Assembly: GCA_009617715.1 (NCBI GenBank)
Contig: VTFK01000155.1
Span: 496,001 to 560,000 of the forward strand
DNA length: 64,000 nt
Direction: 5' to 3'
From: Plectrocnemia conspersa
Lineage: Eukaryota > Arthropoda > Insecta > Trichoptera > Polycentropodidae
The notes under the pieces are model-generated. The model was not told where the DNA came from. It did no database searches and was given only the letters and a program-made list of their open reading frames with translations. Below, piece by piece: positions 26,201 through 44,528 of this stretch. The position numbers and the translations under genes were made by a program. Position 1 is the first letter of the stretch, and each line of letters begins with the position of its first letter.

Positions 26201-29200
26201 AAAAACGTATTCTTTAAGTCTAATGCTAATTCACAAATAGCTACAATACAGGATGAGCCAATTCGAGTTTCTTATAATGGCAACACTGTAGATCAGACAG
26301 CTGTCAATAATTACGCGTGTTCAAAGTGTCAAATGTTAGTTTGCAACAACACATTAACGAAATGGATCACATAATCAGTCAACACGTTAAAATTATTTTA
26401 TTATTCTACAGAAATAACAATCCTGTACGAACTGTATATTGAAATTTACGGGAAGACTATGGTCAATTTCATCGTCCTACTGAGCGAACAATTCGCAACG
26501 TAATGAAAAAATTTGTAAACTGGAAGCGTTGGAGATAGGATAAGGCATGTGCATCATCATGGCGCCTGTTTAGCTGAGAATATTACTAATGTAAGTGAAA
26601 GTGTGAAAGGCCGAAGACCAGGAATTGGCAATTCGTCAGCGTTCGCAGCTTTTGGGCTTTTCCTTCAGAGGAGTTTGTATCTGGATTTGCACCTACACCC
26701 GTATAAAATTCAGATAACACAAGAACTGAAGCTCAGAGACCGTGGACAGCAAGTAATTGAAAATTTCTGGCTGTCCATTAAGTAATTAAAAAGCAGATTG
26801 TGTCCAGCAAGTAATTAAAAAGCAGATTGGGTGTTAGAGCAGCAGGAAGTTGATACTGATTTTTCAAAAAAAAACTTTTTTTCTCTGATGAGACATTTCC
26901 ATCTTTCTGGGTATGTTAATAAGCTAAATTGACACATGTGATGCGAGGAAAATCCCCCATGATATTCATGAGACCATTACATGCCCAATAAGTGCATATT
27001 GTGGTCAGACAGCGTCACTGGGTTTTATTTTTTTGAAAACGACGAAGATCAAACTTTAACAGTTAACGGTGAGCGCTATAGGCACATGATAACCAATTAA
27101 TTTTTGCACAAAATCGAAGATATTGATGTGGAAGATATGTGGTTCCAAGACGGCGCAACTTGCCACATATCGGATGCAACGTTGGATGTTTTGCGTGAAA
27201 AGGTCCCAGGTTGCATTATTTCACGTTTTGATGACATCAACTGGGTGCCAAGATCATGCAATTTATCGCCGTTGCCTTTTTTTGCGGGGTTACACTAAGA
27301 GTCGTGTCTATGCTGACAAATGTTGACTACCGAAACGTTGGAGCACTTAAAAACCAACATCTGCCAAGATATAACCTAGAGACCACCCGAAATCTACGAA
27401 AAAATCGTCGAAAACTGCTGCAAAAGATCCAGAAGCGGACATTTAATTGATTTTATTTTTATAATTAATGATATACATCAAATGTTCGATAAATAAAAAA
27501 AATCTGAAGATACCCTTAAATTTTTATTAAAAAAGTTCGAAAACTGAAGTTGGATCACCTTTACAATTCACAAATAGCGCATTTCATTTTCCTGACACAA
27601 TATGGATTAAAAAAATTATGATTAATGCTCAATTAGTATTTATTACTTTTGTACCACGACTGATAAAAATTAACAATTAGGTGTTCATGATTTTTTTTTT
27701 AATTGTTTTTTGAGATTCTTTAACAAATGCGATTTAACAGACAATTATTTTAAGAGATATATATTATATATCTATATACTCTCATTCATAAGTAATGGGA
27801 CAAAACATACTTGCTGATTCCTTTTACAATATCTCTTTTAATTCAAATGATTTTACAAAAAATAAAATATCGAAATATTCTTCTTCATTTCTAATAAGAA
27901 AAAAGGGACAAGTTTGAGCAATAAAGTAGACTTTTTATGTTCGCAGGAAGACGAATTGTCCCTTATAAGGAGAACGATTTTTCTGGGAATTTTGAACAGG
28001 TTTGCATGAGTGCATCTTGTTCTATAGAACTAAGACCATTTTGATGGGTTTTCGTACAAATCTTGTCAGTTTTAGACCAGCTTTCAAAACAATCCGACGG
28101 ATTTTGTTTGCGTGCGAAACTTCTTTTGTGAAAAAACTAATTGAAAAATGGGAAGAAAACACTTGAAACAAGAGCAGTTATTTCTCTTCGCGATCAGGGG
28201 CATACGATATGAAGAATAGCTGAAAATTTGAAGAATAGCTGAAAGCTTGCGCCAAAGTCCACCGAAATTGGTCAACAAATGATTTGGGCCAAGGTACTTT
28301 GGTCCGATGAATCAAAATTTAAACTTTTTGTACCCAAACGTTGAATTTTCGTCCTATGCACCCTTTTTGAAAAATTCCTCCCTGCGTGTGTAGTGCCAAC
28401 TGTGAAGCATTGTGACAGTCTATCATGGTGTGGGGATCTTTCTGTGCAAATGGAGTGGGCAAACTTATAAAAATTTAACCCTTTAGACGCCAGTGACGTG
28501 CCCGCACGCCAAAGCGGTCGGACCGTCAAGTGCCAGTGCGTGCAGGCACGCAAATGTTATTACGGACACATTTATTAATAAATTCGATTTTTTTTTCGTT
28601 AATTTAATACAGACATCTATTAAATGGAATGTGATCGTAAAAATGTGCAATTTTTGAACCATTCTTTAATTATTTACGATCGAGCATACAGACGTTGTTA
28701 GGGCTGCTACAATATTTTTTTTAAATGATAAAAAAACACAATGTTTTGTAAAAAAATAACATTTTTTGAATTTGAATTTTGTTTTTGTTTATATTATAAC
28801 ATTATTGCCATATTTACTATTTTTAAAAATTTTTTGACATAGTTGAAAATTTTTAAATATATGAAGTAGCTGCCATTTTGATAAAAGATTTTGATTAAAA
28901 CAACGGAAATTATCGTGTCCCATACAAATATTAAAAACTACCAAAAACATATAATATAAATAACATACAATATAAATTACATATAATATTTGTGTGTGGC
29001 AGCCCTGACAGTGGTTTTTAAAACTTGTTATTTCAGTGCTTTTTTTTTTCACTTTTATGTTAAAATTAATAAAAGGAAAGTAAACAGTGATTTTCCAGGT
29101 AAATAATGTTTCTCTTTCATAATAATTTAAAGGGTTGAAAATGGTGGCCTACAGAGCAAATTCATAGAAATTTGCTTGGCGTTGAACAGGTTAAGGTATG

Positions 29201-32074
29201 TTTAAAAAAAAAGTTTACAAAACTGTTAGAACAGTAGATGCTGCCTGTAGGACTTTAACTGATTGGCTCAGGTTTCGTCTTTCAGTAAGACAATGATCTG
29301 AAACATATTTCCACTCTTTGTAGAAAGTTTTTACAAAATTTGGAGAAAAAAACTTTTTAAAAAATACGACTTGGCCATCACAATCGCCCGATCTAAATCC
29401 TATCGAGTTGCTGTGGGATGAGCTAGACAGGAAAATTAGAGATCAACATCTAACCAGTGTTAAAATTTTGTAGACTGTGTTAGAAAAAGAGTGGAAAGCA
29501 CTATCTACCGAAACGCTAAAAAAAAATGTAGATCGGATGCCCAAAATTTACAAATCAGTAATTTCAAAAAGAGGTGGCCATTTTGACGAATAAAAATTTA
29601 AGTTTTTTATATATCTATTTCTTTTAACGCACATTTAAATTTACAGTAATTCTGCATTTATAGTATTTTATTAAATCTTTTTAAAAAAAAGTTATGATCA
29701 AAAATCTGCTTGTACCTTAATTTATGAACAGGAGAGTATGTACATTTAAATAAATACTTTGTTTCATAAAACAAATTATTTGTGCATTTATGTAAAGTAA
29801 ATCCTTGGAATTCTTATTCGCAGAGTGATCCATAAGGTGTTCACTGTTCTTGCACCTAATCTGTCCAACAGTAATGCACAAATAATTTGTTTTATGGAAC
29901 AATTATTTTATATATTTCTCATTTAAATTATCCTCTTCTCTAACTAGTCTGTCTTTTATTTGTGCATAATAATACTTTTTATCCATTATTTAATTTTTAA
30001 AGCATTTTTAATATTGGGATCGATATTTCTCACTGTATTTTCAAATGTTCTAGCTAATTGAATAACTATCCTTCTTTCTTCACATTTTTAGCAGTAAATA
30101 AATCTAGTTGGGAATTACTGATAGATTTCCTTCATGTTAACAAGATATTTCATCTACCCAGAATAATTCTTTCAGTACCCTGAAAAAAATTCATTCTTAT
30201 AAATGAAAATCATTTTTTATAAAACTAATTTATGTATTCTGTAGATATATGCTCAATCGCTCAGGTAAGTTTTCGATCCCTTGTTTATAACAGTACTTTT
30301 TAAAAATGACTCAAAAGCTTTTAGCACGGACCTACCCTTCCTATGCAGCGAAATAAAAATATACAGCCGTTGTAAAACATTTAAAAAAAAAGGCTATGAT
30401 AATCTTGAGAAATTTGCTGATATTTTAGATGAGAATTTACAAAATACAAATTTACGAGTTAACTCGAACATGACCGGGAAGGGGTTAACTAATCTAAAAA
30501 AAATGTTGCAAAAATGACAATCCGATGGCGATAGATCAGGGGTATATGGAAGACGATAGAAAACTTTCCATCCTTCTTAATCTTTGCGGTATGAGGACGT
30601 GCATTATCATAATGCAAAATATCAATATTTCTTAAGAAATCTACATAGTATCGTATGATTCAATACAGCGGGTCTCTTTTGTTTTTAACGATTGATGCAA
30701 TCGATCCAACTGTTGGCAGTATCTCTGTCCACCAAACAGTAATATAACCTGTTTTGTATCCCCCAACAGTATCCATTTTTTATCCCCATTTAAGTATATT
30801 TATCATTGAAAAAAGGCGTAATTTTTTCCTATGCAGCCAGTGTCATACTTTGGTAGGCGCATTCATATCTAAGATTTTGCAAACCTTAGACTTTTTAATG
30901 CATTTTAGACACAACCATAAGAGCCAAGTCTTGTAAACTATTTTTTTAATCGACATCTCTAGAGTGGTCTCAATTCAATTCTTATTTATAACTTAAAAGG
31001 TTCCACTTTAATGTTTGTCTTCCGACACAAAAATGTACAGATTTCAATTAGATAAATCATTATTGGCATTGTAAACATGCAATCCGTCACCATAAACTGA
31101 ACAAATGATTATTGGTGAAACTCGAAACAACTTATAATGTATGAAAAATGCTGAATAAACTGATACTAAAAGTGGAGAGTTTAAGCCTGTAGGCTTGTGT
31201 GTTCTCTAATCAGAGGTGAAAAACAGAAGATATGGTTTATGGTAATATAGAGTAATAACATTATTGCGAATGAAAGTATTCTGATTTAGAAAGCCAGGTT
31301 TGTTTTATAATAAACACCCCATATGACTAATATAAATAGAAGTTTCTAGATATAAGAAACCGTAGTTTATCTGGATAGAAAGTGAGGTTTATAAGTATAT
31401 GGTCTATCTTTAAATAGAATGCATGTTATTTACAAATCCAGCATGGCATTCTTAACCTATATAATAATTGAATATTCCATTTAGACGATACGAGTGGTAA
31501 AATGATGGCAAGGCCCCGGAAACAAATGTTAACAATAGCGAGCATTCGACAAGTCCACGTCGAAGATGACTTGCTGTATGAATTTATTTTATATATAAAT
31601 TTCGAGGAGTGGAGGAGCTGAAATTTAATTTGAAAAAATTAAAATATTTTTTTGGCCATAAGTATGCGTCGAAAACGAAGAAGACACGTCCATGTCAAGT
31701 GTGACGCATTTGGTCGACGGGACTCCGTAAGGGTAGAAGTGAGGGTCGTCGTAGGGCGGCGAAACGTCCGATTCGAGCTTTCATCGTTCAGATACGTTTT
31801 TCAGGCCGACCCGGGACCATAAACGCGAATTCGTCTTTCGGAACAAACGTCGTCGGAAAAGAAGAAGAAGACGACATGGCGTAGTAATTACGCGAGCCGA
31901 CGTCGCCGTGCGGAGCGCGTGGGGCGCCCGGCGTCGTCATTGTGGGGCGCGGGAGGCCTACCGCGCGTCGAGGGCGAGGAGAAGAGGCTCGCGGGGGGCG
32001 CGGGACTCTTCGGGTCCTTACATGTTAATGAGCTGGTCGTCGGTGGCGGGCAGTGGGTGCACCAGGCACTGCAT
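11294..32074 (-). CDS. hyd: hyd / UBR5, HECT-type E3 ubiquitin ligase, complete
   Basis: I can trace 46 exons: 32022-32074, 25980-26180, 25761-25918, 25536-25690, 25238-25461, 24957-25174, 24689-24876, 24344-24621, 24097-24269, 23881-24020, 23432-23810, 23222-23344, 22839-23141, 20841-20927 (optional), 20292-20751, 20108-20221, 19898-20042, 19686-19824, 19395-19614, 19260-19325, 19015-19187, 18248-18683, 18006-18179, 17684-17932, 17396-17617, 17105-17268, 16795-17029, 16378-16723, 16125-16309, 15896-16052, 15754-15820, 15452-15635, 15185-15334, 14988-15121, 14654-14919, 14466-14587, 14249-14395, 14079-14167, 13246-14006, 12899-13052, 12662-12824, 12377-12578, 12091-12297, 11877-12024, 11573-11803, 11294-11506. 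Phases agree throughout if four single extra bases are discounted, giving about 3,130 residues (human UBR5 about 2,800). Domains: UBA (about 158-203), RCC1-like region, Cys/His-rich UBR box (about 1235-1315), MLLE (about 2730-2795), C-terminal HECT with catalytic Cys in [16 protein letters not shown] (about residue 3101). The family ubiquitinates N-degron and other nuclear substrates. Confidence 0.95.
16659..16664 (-). other. Apparent +1 frameshift in hyd exon 28
   Basis: A six-base run (A on plus, T on minus). Read as is, the exon meets a stop just after GSSLVFY. With one base fewer it continues as [11 protein letters not shown], which matches the conserved I-Y-I-D-P-S-N-L-R-R-like segment of UBR5. 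Confidence 0.85.
18136..18139 (-). other. Apparent +1 frameshift in hyd exon 23
   Basis: Run of four (TTTT on plus). As is, the frame ends at a stop after about 23 codons. With one base fewer it runs [20 protein letters not shown], as expected for insect hyd, and joins the next exon in phase. Confidence 0.85.
19800..19802 (-). other. Apparent +1 frameshift in hyd exon 18
   Basis: CCC on plus. One base fewer turns a meaningless frame into [20 protein letters not shown] and leads in phase into LPHILSAK and the next exon ([17 protein letters not shown]), which aligns with UBR5. Confidence 0.85.
20841..20927 (-). other. Candidate 87-nt in-frame cassette exon of hyd
   Basis: Between exon 13 (ending SLA) and exon 15 (starting VDARGVHAV) lies an 87-nt open segment bounded by AG and GT, encoding 29 mostly hydrophobic and Cys-containing residues (starts [13 protein letters not shown]). 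It keeps the frame whether included or skipped. Human UBR5 joins the flanking parts directly. Both splice sites are weak (no strong pyrimidine tract, donor GTTAAC), so it may be alternative or spurious. Confidence 0.4.
21161..22761. mobile_element. Degenerate Tc1-like transposon in a hyd intron
   Basis: Ends are inverted repeats sharing CAAAAGTTTAAGAC, flanked by TA on both sides (21159-21160 and 22762-22763). Inside, on the plus strand, are transposase scraps such as [13 protein letters not shown] near 22435 and an F-Q-Q-G-N-A-P-like stretch, broken by many stops. About 1.6 kb, non-functional, inside the intron between hyd exons 13 and 14. Confidence 0.88.
23075..23076 (-). other. Apparent +1 frameshift in hyd exon 13
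   Basis: The frame that begins [14 protein letters not shown] breaks near DPK. One base fewer in the CC pair joins it to [10 protein letters not shown] and then [17 protein letters not shown], both clearly UBR5. Confidence 0.85.
26249..27561 (+). mobile_element. Degenerate mariner-type transposon (IS630/Tc1/mariner)
   Basis: Inverted ends CAGGATGAGCC and GGATCACCTT with TA on each side. Plus-strand transposase remnants follow the family order: helix-turn-helix part ([19 protein letters not shown]), linker ([14 protein letters not shown]), [14 protein letters not shown], catalytic region [22 protein letters not shown] and [20 protein letters not shown]. Frameshifts and stops interrupt it. A 14-bp word, AATTCACAAATAGC, lies just outside both ends (26228-26241 and 27565-27578). 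Confidence 0.9.
27777..29738 (+). mobile_element. Degenerate Tc1-like transposon carrying a nested insertion
   Basis: Ends share a TACTCTC(N)nTTCATAA-type inverted repeat beside TA. The transposase C-terminal part is readable on the plus strand near 29340-29590 ([20 protein letters not shown], then SKRGGHFDE and stop), and the middle near 28425-28475 ([17 protein letters not shown]). The two parts are separated by a 712-bp insertion. The DD34E-type order and the ending R-G-G-H-F are characteristic of Tc1-like transposases. Confidence 0.85.
28479..29190. mobile_element. piggyBac-like non-autonomous element inside the Tc1 relic
   Basis: A 712-bp segment between two TTAA tetranucleotides (28475-28478 and 29191-29194). 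Its ends are imperfect inverted repeats: left CCCTTTAGACGCCA, right the complement of a CCTGTTCAACGCCA-like word. No transposase frame. The flanking Tc1 sequence (GVGKLIKI to GMF) reads on across a single TTAA, as expected for piggyBac-type insertion. Confidence 0.75.
29741..29935. mobile_element. MITE family A, copy 2
   Basis: Same architecture as 1611-1835: inverted repeats around TTTCATAAAACAAATTATTTG, a middle block with GGTGTTCACTGTTCTTG, and a right flank ATTTAAATTATCCTC. It directly abuts the right end of the Tc1-like element. Confidence 0.7.
30490..30960 (-). mobile_element. Mariner (irritans-like) transposase relic
   Basis: Minus-strand translation contains [28 protein letters not shown] and then [13 protein letters not shown]. 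This is the classic H-x-D-N-A-R-P-H block around the second catalytic Asp of mariner transposases. Frames are broken and the ends were not found. Confidence 0.75.
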
Positions 32075-32360
32075 GGCGAACCGTGGCCGGGGGGCGCCGA
32101 GGCCCTAGCGCGTGGCGCGGGGCGCGCGAGCGCGGGGGCTTCGGCTACGGGGCGCGGCCCGAGCGCGACACTCCGCCGGAGCCGACACAGAGCGAGTGAC
32201 AAGGACGGACGATAGTCAAAGAGCGTTCGACGCGCTCGCGAAACCGCACACGGTCGTTCTCTACTGCGGAAACCGATGCTGCGCCGCTCGCTCGCAAACG
32301 CGACCCAACGCGAGCGAACGCTCTGACGTTTCCTCGTGTCGCGAATCATTTCCATTTTAT
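31870..32360 (-). promoter_or_regulatory. CpG-rich promoter block around hyd exon 1
   Basis: About 490 bp of strongly GC- and CpG-rich sequence in an AT-rich region, containing the first hyd coding exon (32022-32074: [17 protein letters not shown], donor GTAAGG). Long open frames on both strands here are composition effects. It probably holds the hyd 5' UTR and promoter and may also serve the divergent RNF168-like gene. Confidence 0.6.
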
Positions 32361-32399
32361 CAAATTATATTATACGTTAGTTTTCAATAAATCACAATT

Positions 32400-33367
32400 T
32401 ACCATTTTAAACTGATCGTTGTATTTATTTTCACTTCTCTTTTGTAAAATACCTCTTATTTGGAATCAGGATAATATCGTTTTATATGTTAGCTGAATCA
32501 TTTTATTATTGTTTAAAACTATTTTTACATGTTCAAATGCGCGTGTAAATTGACTACATTCAGGCGAGCCGCAAAAATTCCATTTATTTTTTCGCTTCAA
32601 ATCGATAAAATTTTTAGCCTTCGTCATCTTTTTTAAAAGTATTATTGATGCAAGTCAAATAAATCTTAATAATTTATTTTATTATAATAACTTTACCAGC
32701 ACAGAATTTTAAGAAAATGCGTTGCACAGATACGCACAGGTATGTAGGTATGTACAAGCTTTTGATAACATGATAGTTTATTAAAATCGCGATGCATTTG
32801 TTTGAAAGGAATATGTCAATTTATTAATATACCCAATATTTGATGCTGAGTGTGAAAATAAATCACATGATTTATTGACTTTTACAATTACTTTTTTTAT
32901 TAATATCATATTATATTTTTCTGAAAGACCCAAGCGATGCCGCCTATATATAACGAATAATCGAAACCATAATACAATCATTGTTAACCAGACGTCCTTT
33001 TTTTGCTTTTTTAGTTCTAGTGGCATCCCTAAATGAACAAAAATTTTCGAAATAAACTTTTAATTTTTTTAACTCCCGCAGCATTTCTAATTGAACAAAA
33101 AAATCCGAGATAATCGTTTTTTAGTTTCATTTGATATTTTCAAAATCTGGTCACCTTATGAATGTACACACCTAAATAATTGAAACAATGATGTATTTTG
33201 AAAAAAATGTATTTTACTGAAATTTTACAAGTGCAACAATTTGAAATATAAAATTGAAAGAAAACATATTGTTACGTTCGATGAGCAGGAAAAAATTTGC
33301 GCTCTGGTAGCACCGTCGGCGCTGTCAAGCGAGCCGTCAGCCGGGCGGCGGGCGACGGTCGCCGGCC
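32400..33367. other. Intergenic spacer between hyd and the RNF168-like gene
   Basis: AT-rich, without a supported gene. Carries copy 2 of dispersed repeat B (33015-33170), with the CTAA(A/T)TGAACAAAAA block duplicated. GC content rises from about 33300 into the RNF168-like first exon, probably its 5' UTR. Confidence 0.55.
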
Positions 33368-40197
<6,830 letters not shown>

Positions 40198-40906
40198 AAA
40201 ACTTTTTAACACTTATTAAATGCCATGTATATTGTATGTTTTTTTAAGGAAAATATCTAATACAAACTCATCTATAGATATCTATAAATTATTTTTGTAA
40301 TCGTTATAATGTAATAATGTACGTATGTAAATATTTTGTCCCGATTAATATTATAGAGTGATATATTTTTAAATGTTCATAGGATTCAAACTGTTCTTAA
40401 ATGTCGTTCCTAGAATACGTGCATCTCAGTGAATATGATGAAATGATGTTTCATTCAATTTTTTTCAAAGATAGAATTATTTTATTTTTAATTACTTTTA
40501 ATTTATTTTTATATGGTAATGATATTTTTTAAAAGTATTAATAATTATGATTATTAACATTTTTCCTATGATTTCATAGATACAGCTCTCAGTGAGATTT
40601 TAATTGTTTTAATTATTATTTATATTTTAAAATTCTGTGATATGTGATTTTAGCAAATATGATTGTGAAATAAATTTAATAAAAAGTATATTGTGTATTA
40701 AGATATTGTTTTTTTATGCATACATGAAAAAATAATAAAATAACTCAGTTTTGAAATGGATTTTTCTTTAAAAGTCCTTTATGAAACATACCTGAAAATC
40801 GTTTTAGAATAGTAGAGAAGAAAATACGCATTTTAAATAGTTTATTAAAACATTTATAACATGTGTACATAATAAAATATATGACAGTTTATAAATTACG
40901 TAATTA
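40198..40906. other. Tail-to-tail 3' regions of the RNF168-like gene and Alg3
   Basis: AT-rich, no gene. Plus-strand poly(A) signals lie near 40670-40685 and a minus-strand AATAAA at 40846-40841, so the two 3' UTRs end about 150 bp apart without overlapping. Confidence 0.6.
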
Positions 40907-42358
40907 TTATGAACTGGTTTTGATCTTATTATTATAAAGACTGAACAATATTGATACATGGCAAACATGTAATAGAGCACTGGAAAATATAGTGCTAGGA
41001 TAAGTATTCCAACTTAATTCTATCAATGCCAAAATGAGGAAACGAGTCAGGTTAGAATATGACGTGCACCATACGAGATACGGAAGAGTATGAAAGTACC
41101 AAGAGTAAAATTGATAATGAAGACTTCTAGCGCAAACTATGCCTATAAAATTACTCAAAAACATAGGAAACACTAAAAATCTATTGATTTGGTCGAAATT
41201 AATACTATACATATCTTCTTTTTTTGCTACTTCTTCATTTTGCTCGGAAGATTTTAACGAACTTTCAAAAGAGTTTAAAAATTTCACCTGATCTTTAGAA
41301 AAATCTCTATTTTTCGTTTCATCTTTGACTTTTCTTTGTCGAGCAGATAAGCTCTTCTGTTTCTTTTCCTTTTTCTTAGCATTAATTACTTCTAGATTTT
41401 TCGAGTCTATTTGCGGCTGAATTTGACCTTGTACATATTTTAACTCTGCATAAGTTTTCATAAATTGTTTCGCCTGAGGATAAAATATTCCCAACAACAC
41501 CAAATGCAGTAACAGCAAAGTTAAATGAAACATCTTATTTTCGAAAACTTCGACGTCCAAAAATCTATAATTAACAGTCCAAGTGTGATTGAAAACTCGA
41601 CCAACATCAAAACTGCCTTTCATATAATTAAGTAAGTTACAACAAATAAAAGGTAAGCCTAAAACTATTTGTACTACGCTGCATAAAGATAGGTGTTTCA
41701 CAGTATTTATGATCCCTAAATTAGTGAGATAAAATAAAAGCAAAGCCGGAGCAAAAAGTAAAATATTCATTTTGATCGATACCGCCAAGCTGAAAAATAT
41801 ACTACCTAAAACCCAATACGAGCCCAAGAACATATTTAATGACGCAAAAAACAGCAAAACTGCAATGGGATCGTTGAAAAGTCTCAAAACATATATAGAA
41901 TGAATTCTATACGACGTCAATATGGTAATCAACAAAACGTAGGGTGGTACTTTCAAAGTTTTATGATAAACTCTAAAAACTAAAATTAATTGCAATAGAT
42001 AAATTACAAGAAAAATATACTGAGCCACTTTAACGTTTTGTCCATATCCAGTTATGAAATAAAGTATCGAATATATGTACACGAATCCCGCGGGATAAAC
42101 GAGCGGTCCTGTGTCACCTTTCAACTGCGAATAATCTAAGGTTCCGTTTAGGAATCCTTCACATTCTTGCATGTAAGCTTTCCAGTCTATTTCCGTGTAC
42201 GCAACTCGCTCTATGATCCACACGTTGATGAAAAATTCGAGAAAAATTACTACGAAACCGACGAAAGCCGTGTTGCTCGGACATGTAAACAATTTTTCTA
42301 TTTGACTCCATCGTTGGTATTTTTTGAAAAATTGTTTCACGGTCTGAAGGTGACCCAT
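40907..42358 (-). CDS. Alg3: Alg3, dolichyl-P-Man:Man5GlcNAc2-PP-dolichol alpha-1,3-mannosyltransferase
   Basis: A single uninterrupted frame of 483 residues (human ALG3 438). ALG3/Not56 (GT58) enzymes add the sixth mannose, from dolichyl-phosphate mannose, to the lipid-linked oligosaccharide in the ER lumen. Seen here: an N-terminal hydrophobic helix followed by the family signature YTEIDWKAYMQECEGFLNG and YSQLKGDTGPLVYPAGFVYI; many membrane segments; SIYVLRLFNDPIAVLLFFAS; AVSIKMNILLFAPALL; FNHTWTVNYRFLD; and a C-terminal RSLHYQFYSWYFHTLPYLVW. An unusual charged, Lys-rich loop (about residues 325-390) accounts for the extra length. No introns, unlike every other gene here. The start is the Met before the family N-terminus. 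Strong identification. Confidence 0.95.
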   Translation of the reverse strand: MGHLQTVKQFFKKYQRWSQIEKLFTCPSNTAFVGFVVIFLEFFINVWIIERVAYTEIDWKAYMQECEGFLNGTLDYSQLKGDTGPLVYPAGFVYIYSILYFITGYGQNVKVAQYIFLVIYLLQLILVFRVYHKTLKVPPYVLLITILTSYRIHSIYVLRLFNDPIAVLLFFASLNMFLGSYWVLGSIFFSLAVSIKMNILLFAPALLLFYLTNLGIINTVKHLSLCSVVQIVLGLPFICCNLLNYMKGSFDVGRVFNHTWTVNYRFLDVEVFENKMFHLTLLLLHLVLLGIFYPQAKQFMKTYAELKYVQGQIQPQIDSKNLEVINAKKKEKKQKSLSARQRKVKDETKNRDFSKDQVKFLNSFESSLKSSEQNEEVAKKEDMYSINFDQINRFLVFPMFLSNFIGIVCARSLHYQFYSWYFHTLPYLVWCTSYSNLTRFLILALIELSWNTYPSTIFSSALLHVCHVSILFSLYNNKIKTSS

Positions 42359-44528
42359 GAATGCAGATTTGTTATAAATCCAGCGTGAAAAAATATCTGA
42401 AATAAAATAAATTAAATATGTTATGTAAAAAATAAATAATCGTATTAGAAATACATTATTTTGTTCATTATTTGATATAATGGAAGTTGTTGTTTATAAA
42501 ACATTTTCTATATTTAAGACAGGTGTAAAATAAAAACATTTTATTCAATAAAGGTATAATTTACCACTACGCGTTAAAATTCTAATCCGAAACAGGTCGG
42601 CCCAGATAAGTTATTTTTGTAACCTATTGCCCGGCTGACGTTTATCATTCTAGTTTTAATTTGGCCATTATCGTATTTTATTTTGACCTCTAACCCATAT
42701 TTATATTATTCTCGAAAATGCCAACAAATAATTTGATAAAATGTATCAAAATATTAAATCATAAATTAACTTTAACCATTAGGTAGAATTCTAAGCACAT
42801 TGGTAGTTAAAGCAATTTTGAGTTTAATTTATTAATTATAAGAATTTTTGAATTAAAAAGAGAAAATAAGAACATTTAATACAATTAATTCAATTTCCCG
42901 TTTAAAAATCAAATCTCTTGAGAATAAAGATAAAAAAACTTTATAAATATCGAGGGAAGTTATAATAATTATTGCCAGATATTAGTCTTAGATTTAAAGA
43001 GCTGAAGAATTTAAATATTAGTATCCCATTCTTTATTAATCCATTAGAAATGATAGTTATCAGCTATGGATTTCTGATTTCTCAATTGGTGTTTCCTAAA
43101 TTGTAATTAGTAGAAATTCAAGAAGATCTCGCCTTGAAAATTATAAATCATTTACATCTTAAATAGAATTGCTAATTGGTTTAAGAATCACGCTCGTTGA
43201 CTTATTTCGATTATCGGTACAACCCATTCATGTGAATCCCTATACTCGTCTATGAAATTTATTAAACGAAAGCATCGTGCATCATTTACGAATCAACACC
43301 TTGCGGCTTACGGAGTTACTACGTACAGCCCTAACAAAACTACAAGCCAGACTGTGAATGCCTGGCAAAACAAGTCCAAAACCACAAAGTCAATAATTAA
43401 TTTATTATTTATTTTAAAAATAAATAAATACATTTTCTTATTTTCTCATTTCCTGTTAAAAATAGTATGCAAATATACAAAATATATTTATGTAAATATT
43501 ATTTATAATAAACATTTTTTTATATCATTGTTTTTGATTCCCTCATAAATGTTTATTGCGGCTCCCCTTGAGAATCTTGAATATGGCTCATACTGGCATG
43601 AATTTAGGCCACCCCTGGTTTATACCGACCAATAGCGCAATTTACAGTAATCATAAATCTATTTACATACTGACCAATTAAATATTCGTAAAATGTCGTT
43701 AAAATTTTAAGCTATTTGCTATTGTTGCGTTTTGAGGTATTGGCATTTACTTTTCTAAAGCCCAGCAAGTTAAAGAGATACACGGAAACGAAGCATTTCA
43801 GCTCTAGAAACAAAGATTTTGTGGTCATATAGATAAATTCTACATATCCCTTTCTTTGGGAAAACTTTGCGGAGACAAAGTATTTTTATCATTTCTGAGA
43901 TTAAACCGGAGACCAGAAAAACATGCAACCGCATCCATCTCATTAAAATGTTTTAGTATGCTTACTATGTGTCTAGTTTTTTTTTAAATTTGTTTACATA
44001 TACGTACCTTTATATATTTTTTATAAAATATGAACATGTGTGTATGTATTAATTAATAGTAATACTTAATGCCAAATAAAAGTGTTGACGACAAAACATG
44101 TTTTTTTTACCGCGGATTATTTTTTCAGATTTAAGAGGCCGTTGCATGAAAAAGTTTGGGATGCACTGCTGACCACGATAACACAATATTCAAGCGCCTA
44201 CAAATGCTACTATATGCAATATATCGTTTCATGCTGCACCATACCCTGAATATGTATACGCCCCTGCTAAAAATGTTGAATTAAGTAGTTGAAAAACTAT
44301 TATTAAAATGTACTTTTAAATATGCTTAACGCGTGTTAAGGGTTAAAAAGAAATGAAAATGTTAATAGCATTTTGATTCTTAATTTTGACGAATTTGAGA
44401 TATTAAATTAGCTCTTTCGGCGCTAAGCGAAACTTGGGACCGGCCTGCCATCAATTTGCCGGCGTGCAGAGCAAGGCAGCGAGTAGTGCGGTCGGCGTTG
44501 TCAGCTTTGTCAACGTTGTCAGAGCAAC
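42359..44528. other. Intergenic, Alg3 to eIF2A (head-to-head)
   Basis: About 2.2 kb, AT-rich. The only longer frame (43252-43548) has no family signature. Both promoters must lie here; GC rises from about 44380 into eIF2A exon 1. Nothing else recognised. Confidence 0.5.

Larger units (their letters stand above)
26181..32021 (-). other. hyd intron 1, a transposon landing zone
   Basis: A 5.8 kb intron between the isolated first coding exon and the rest of hyd. It holds a mariner-type element (26249-27561), a Tc1-like element with a nested TTAA element (27777-29738), a MITE (29741-29935) and a second mariner relic (about 30490-30960). 31000-31860 shows nothing recognisable. Confidence 0.8.

Noticed and set aside
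11294..32074. hyd as a pseudogene because of four frameshifts
   Set aside because: All 46 splice junctions, the UBR cysteines and the HECT Cys are intact; each break is one base in a run of a single base.
31888..32390. 155-aa Arg/Pro-rich minus frame and plus frames in the GC-rich block
   Set aside because: Composition artefacts of the CpG-rich promoter. Only 32022-32074 is supported as coding (hyd exon 1), and in its own frame.
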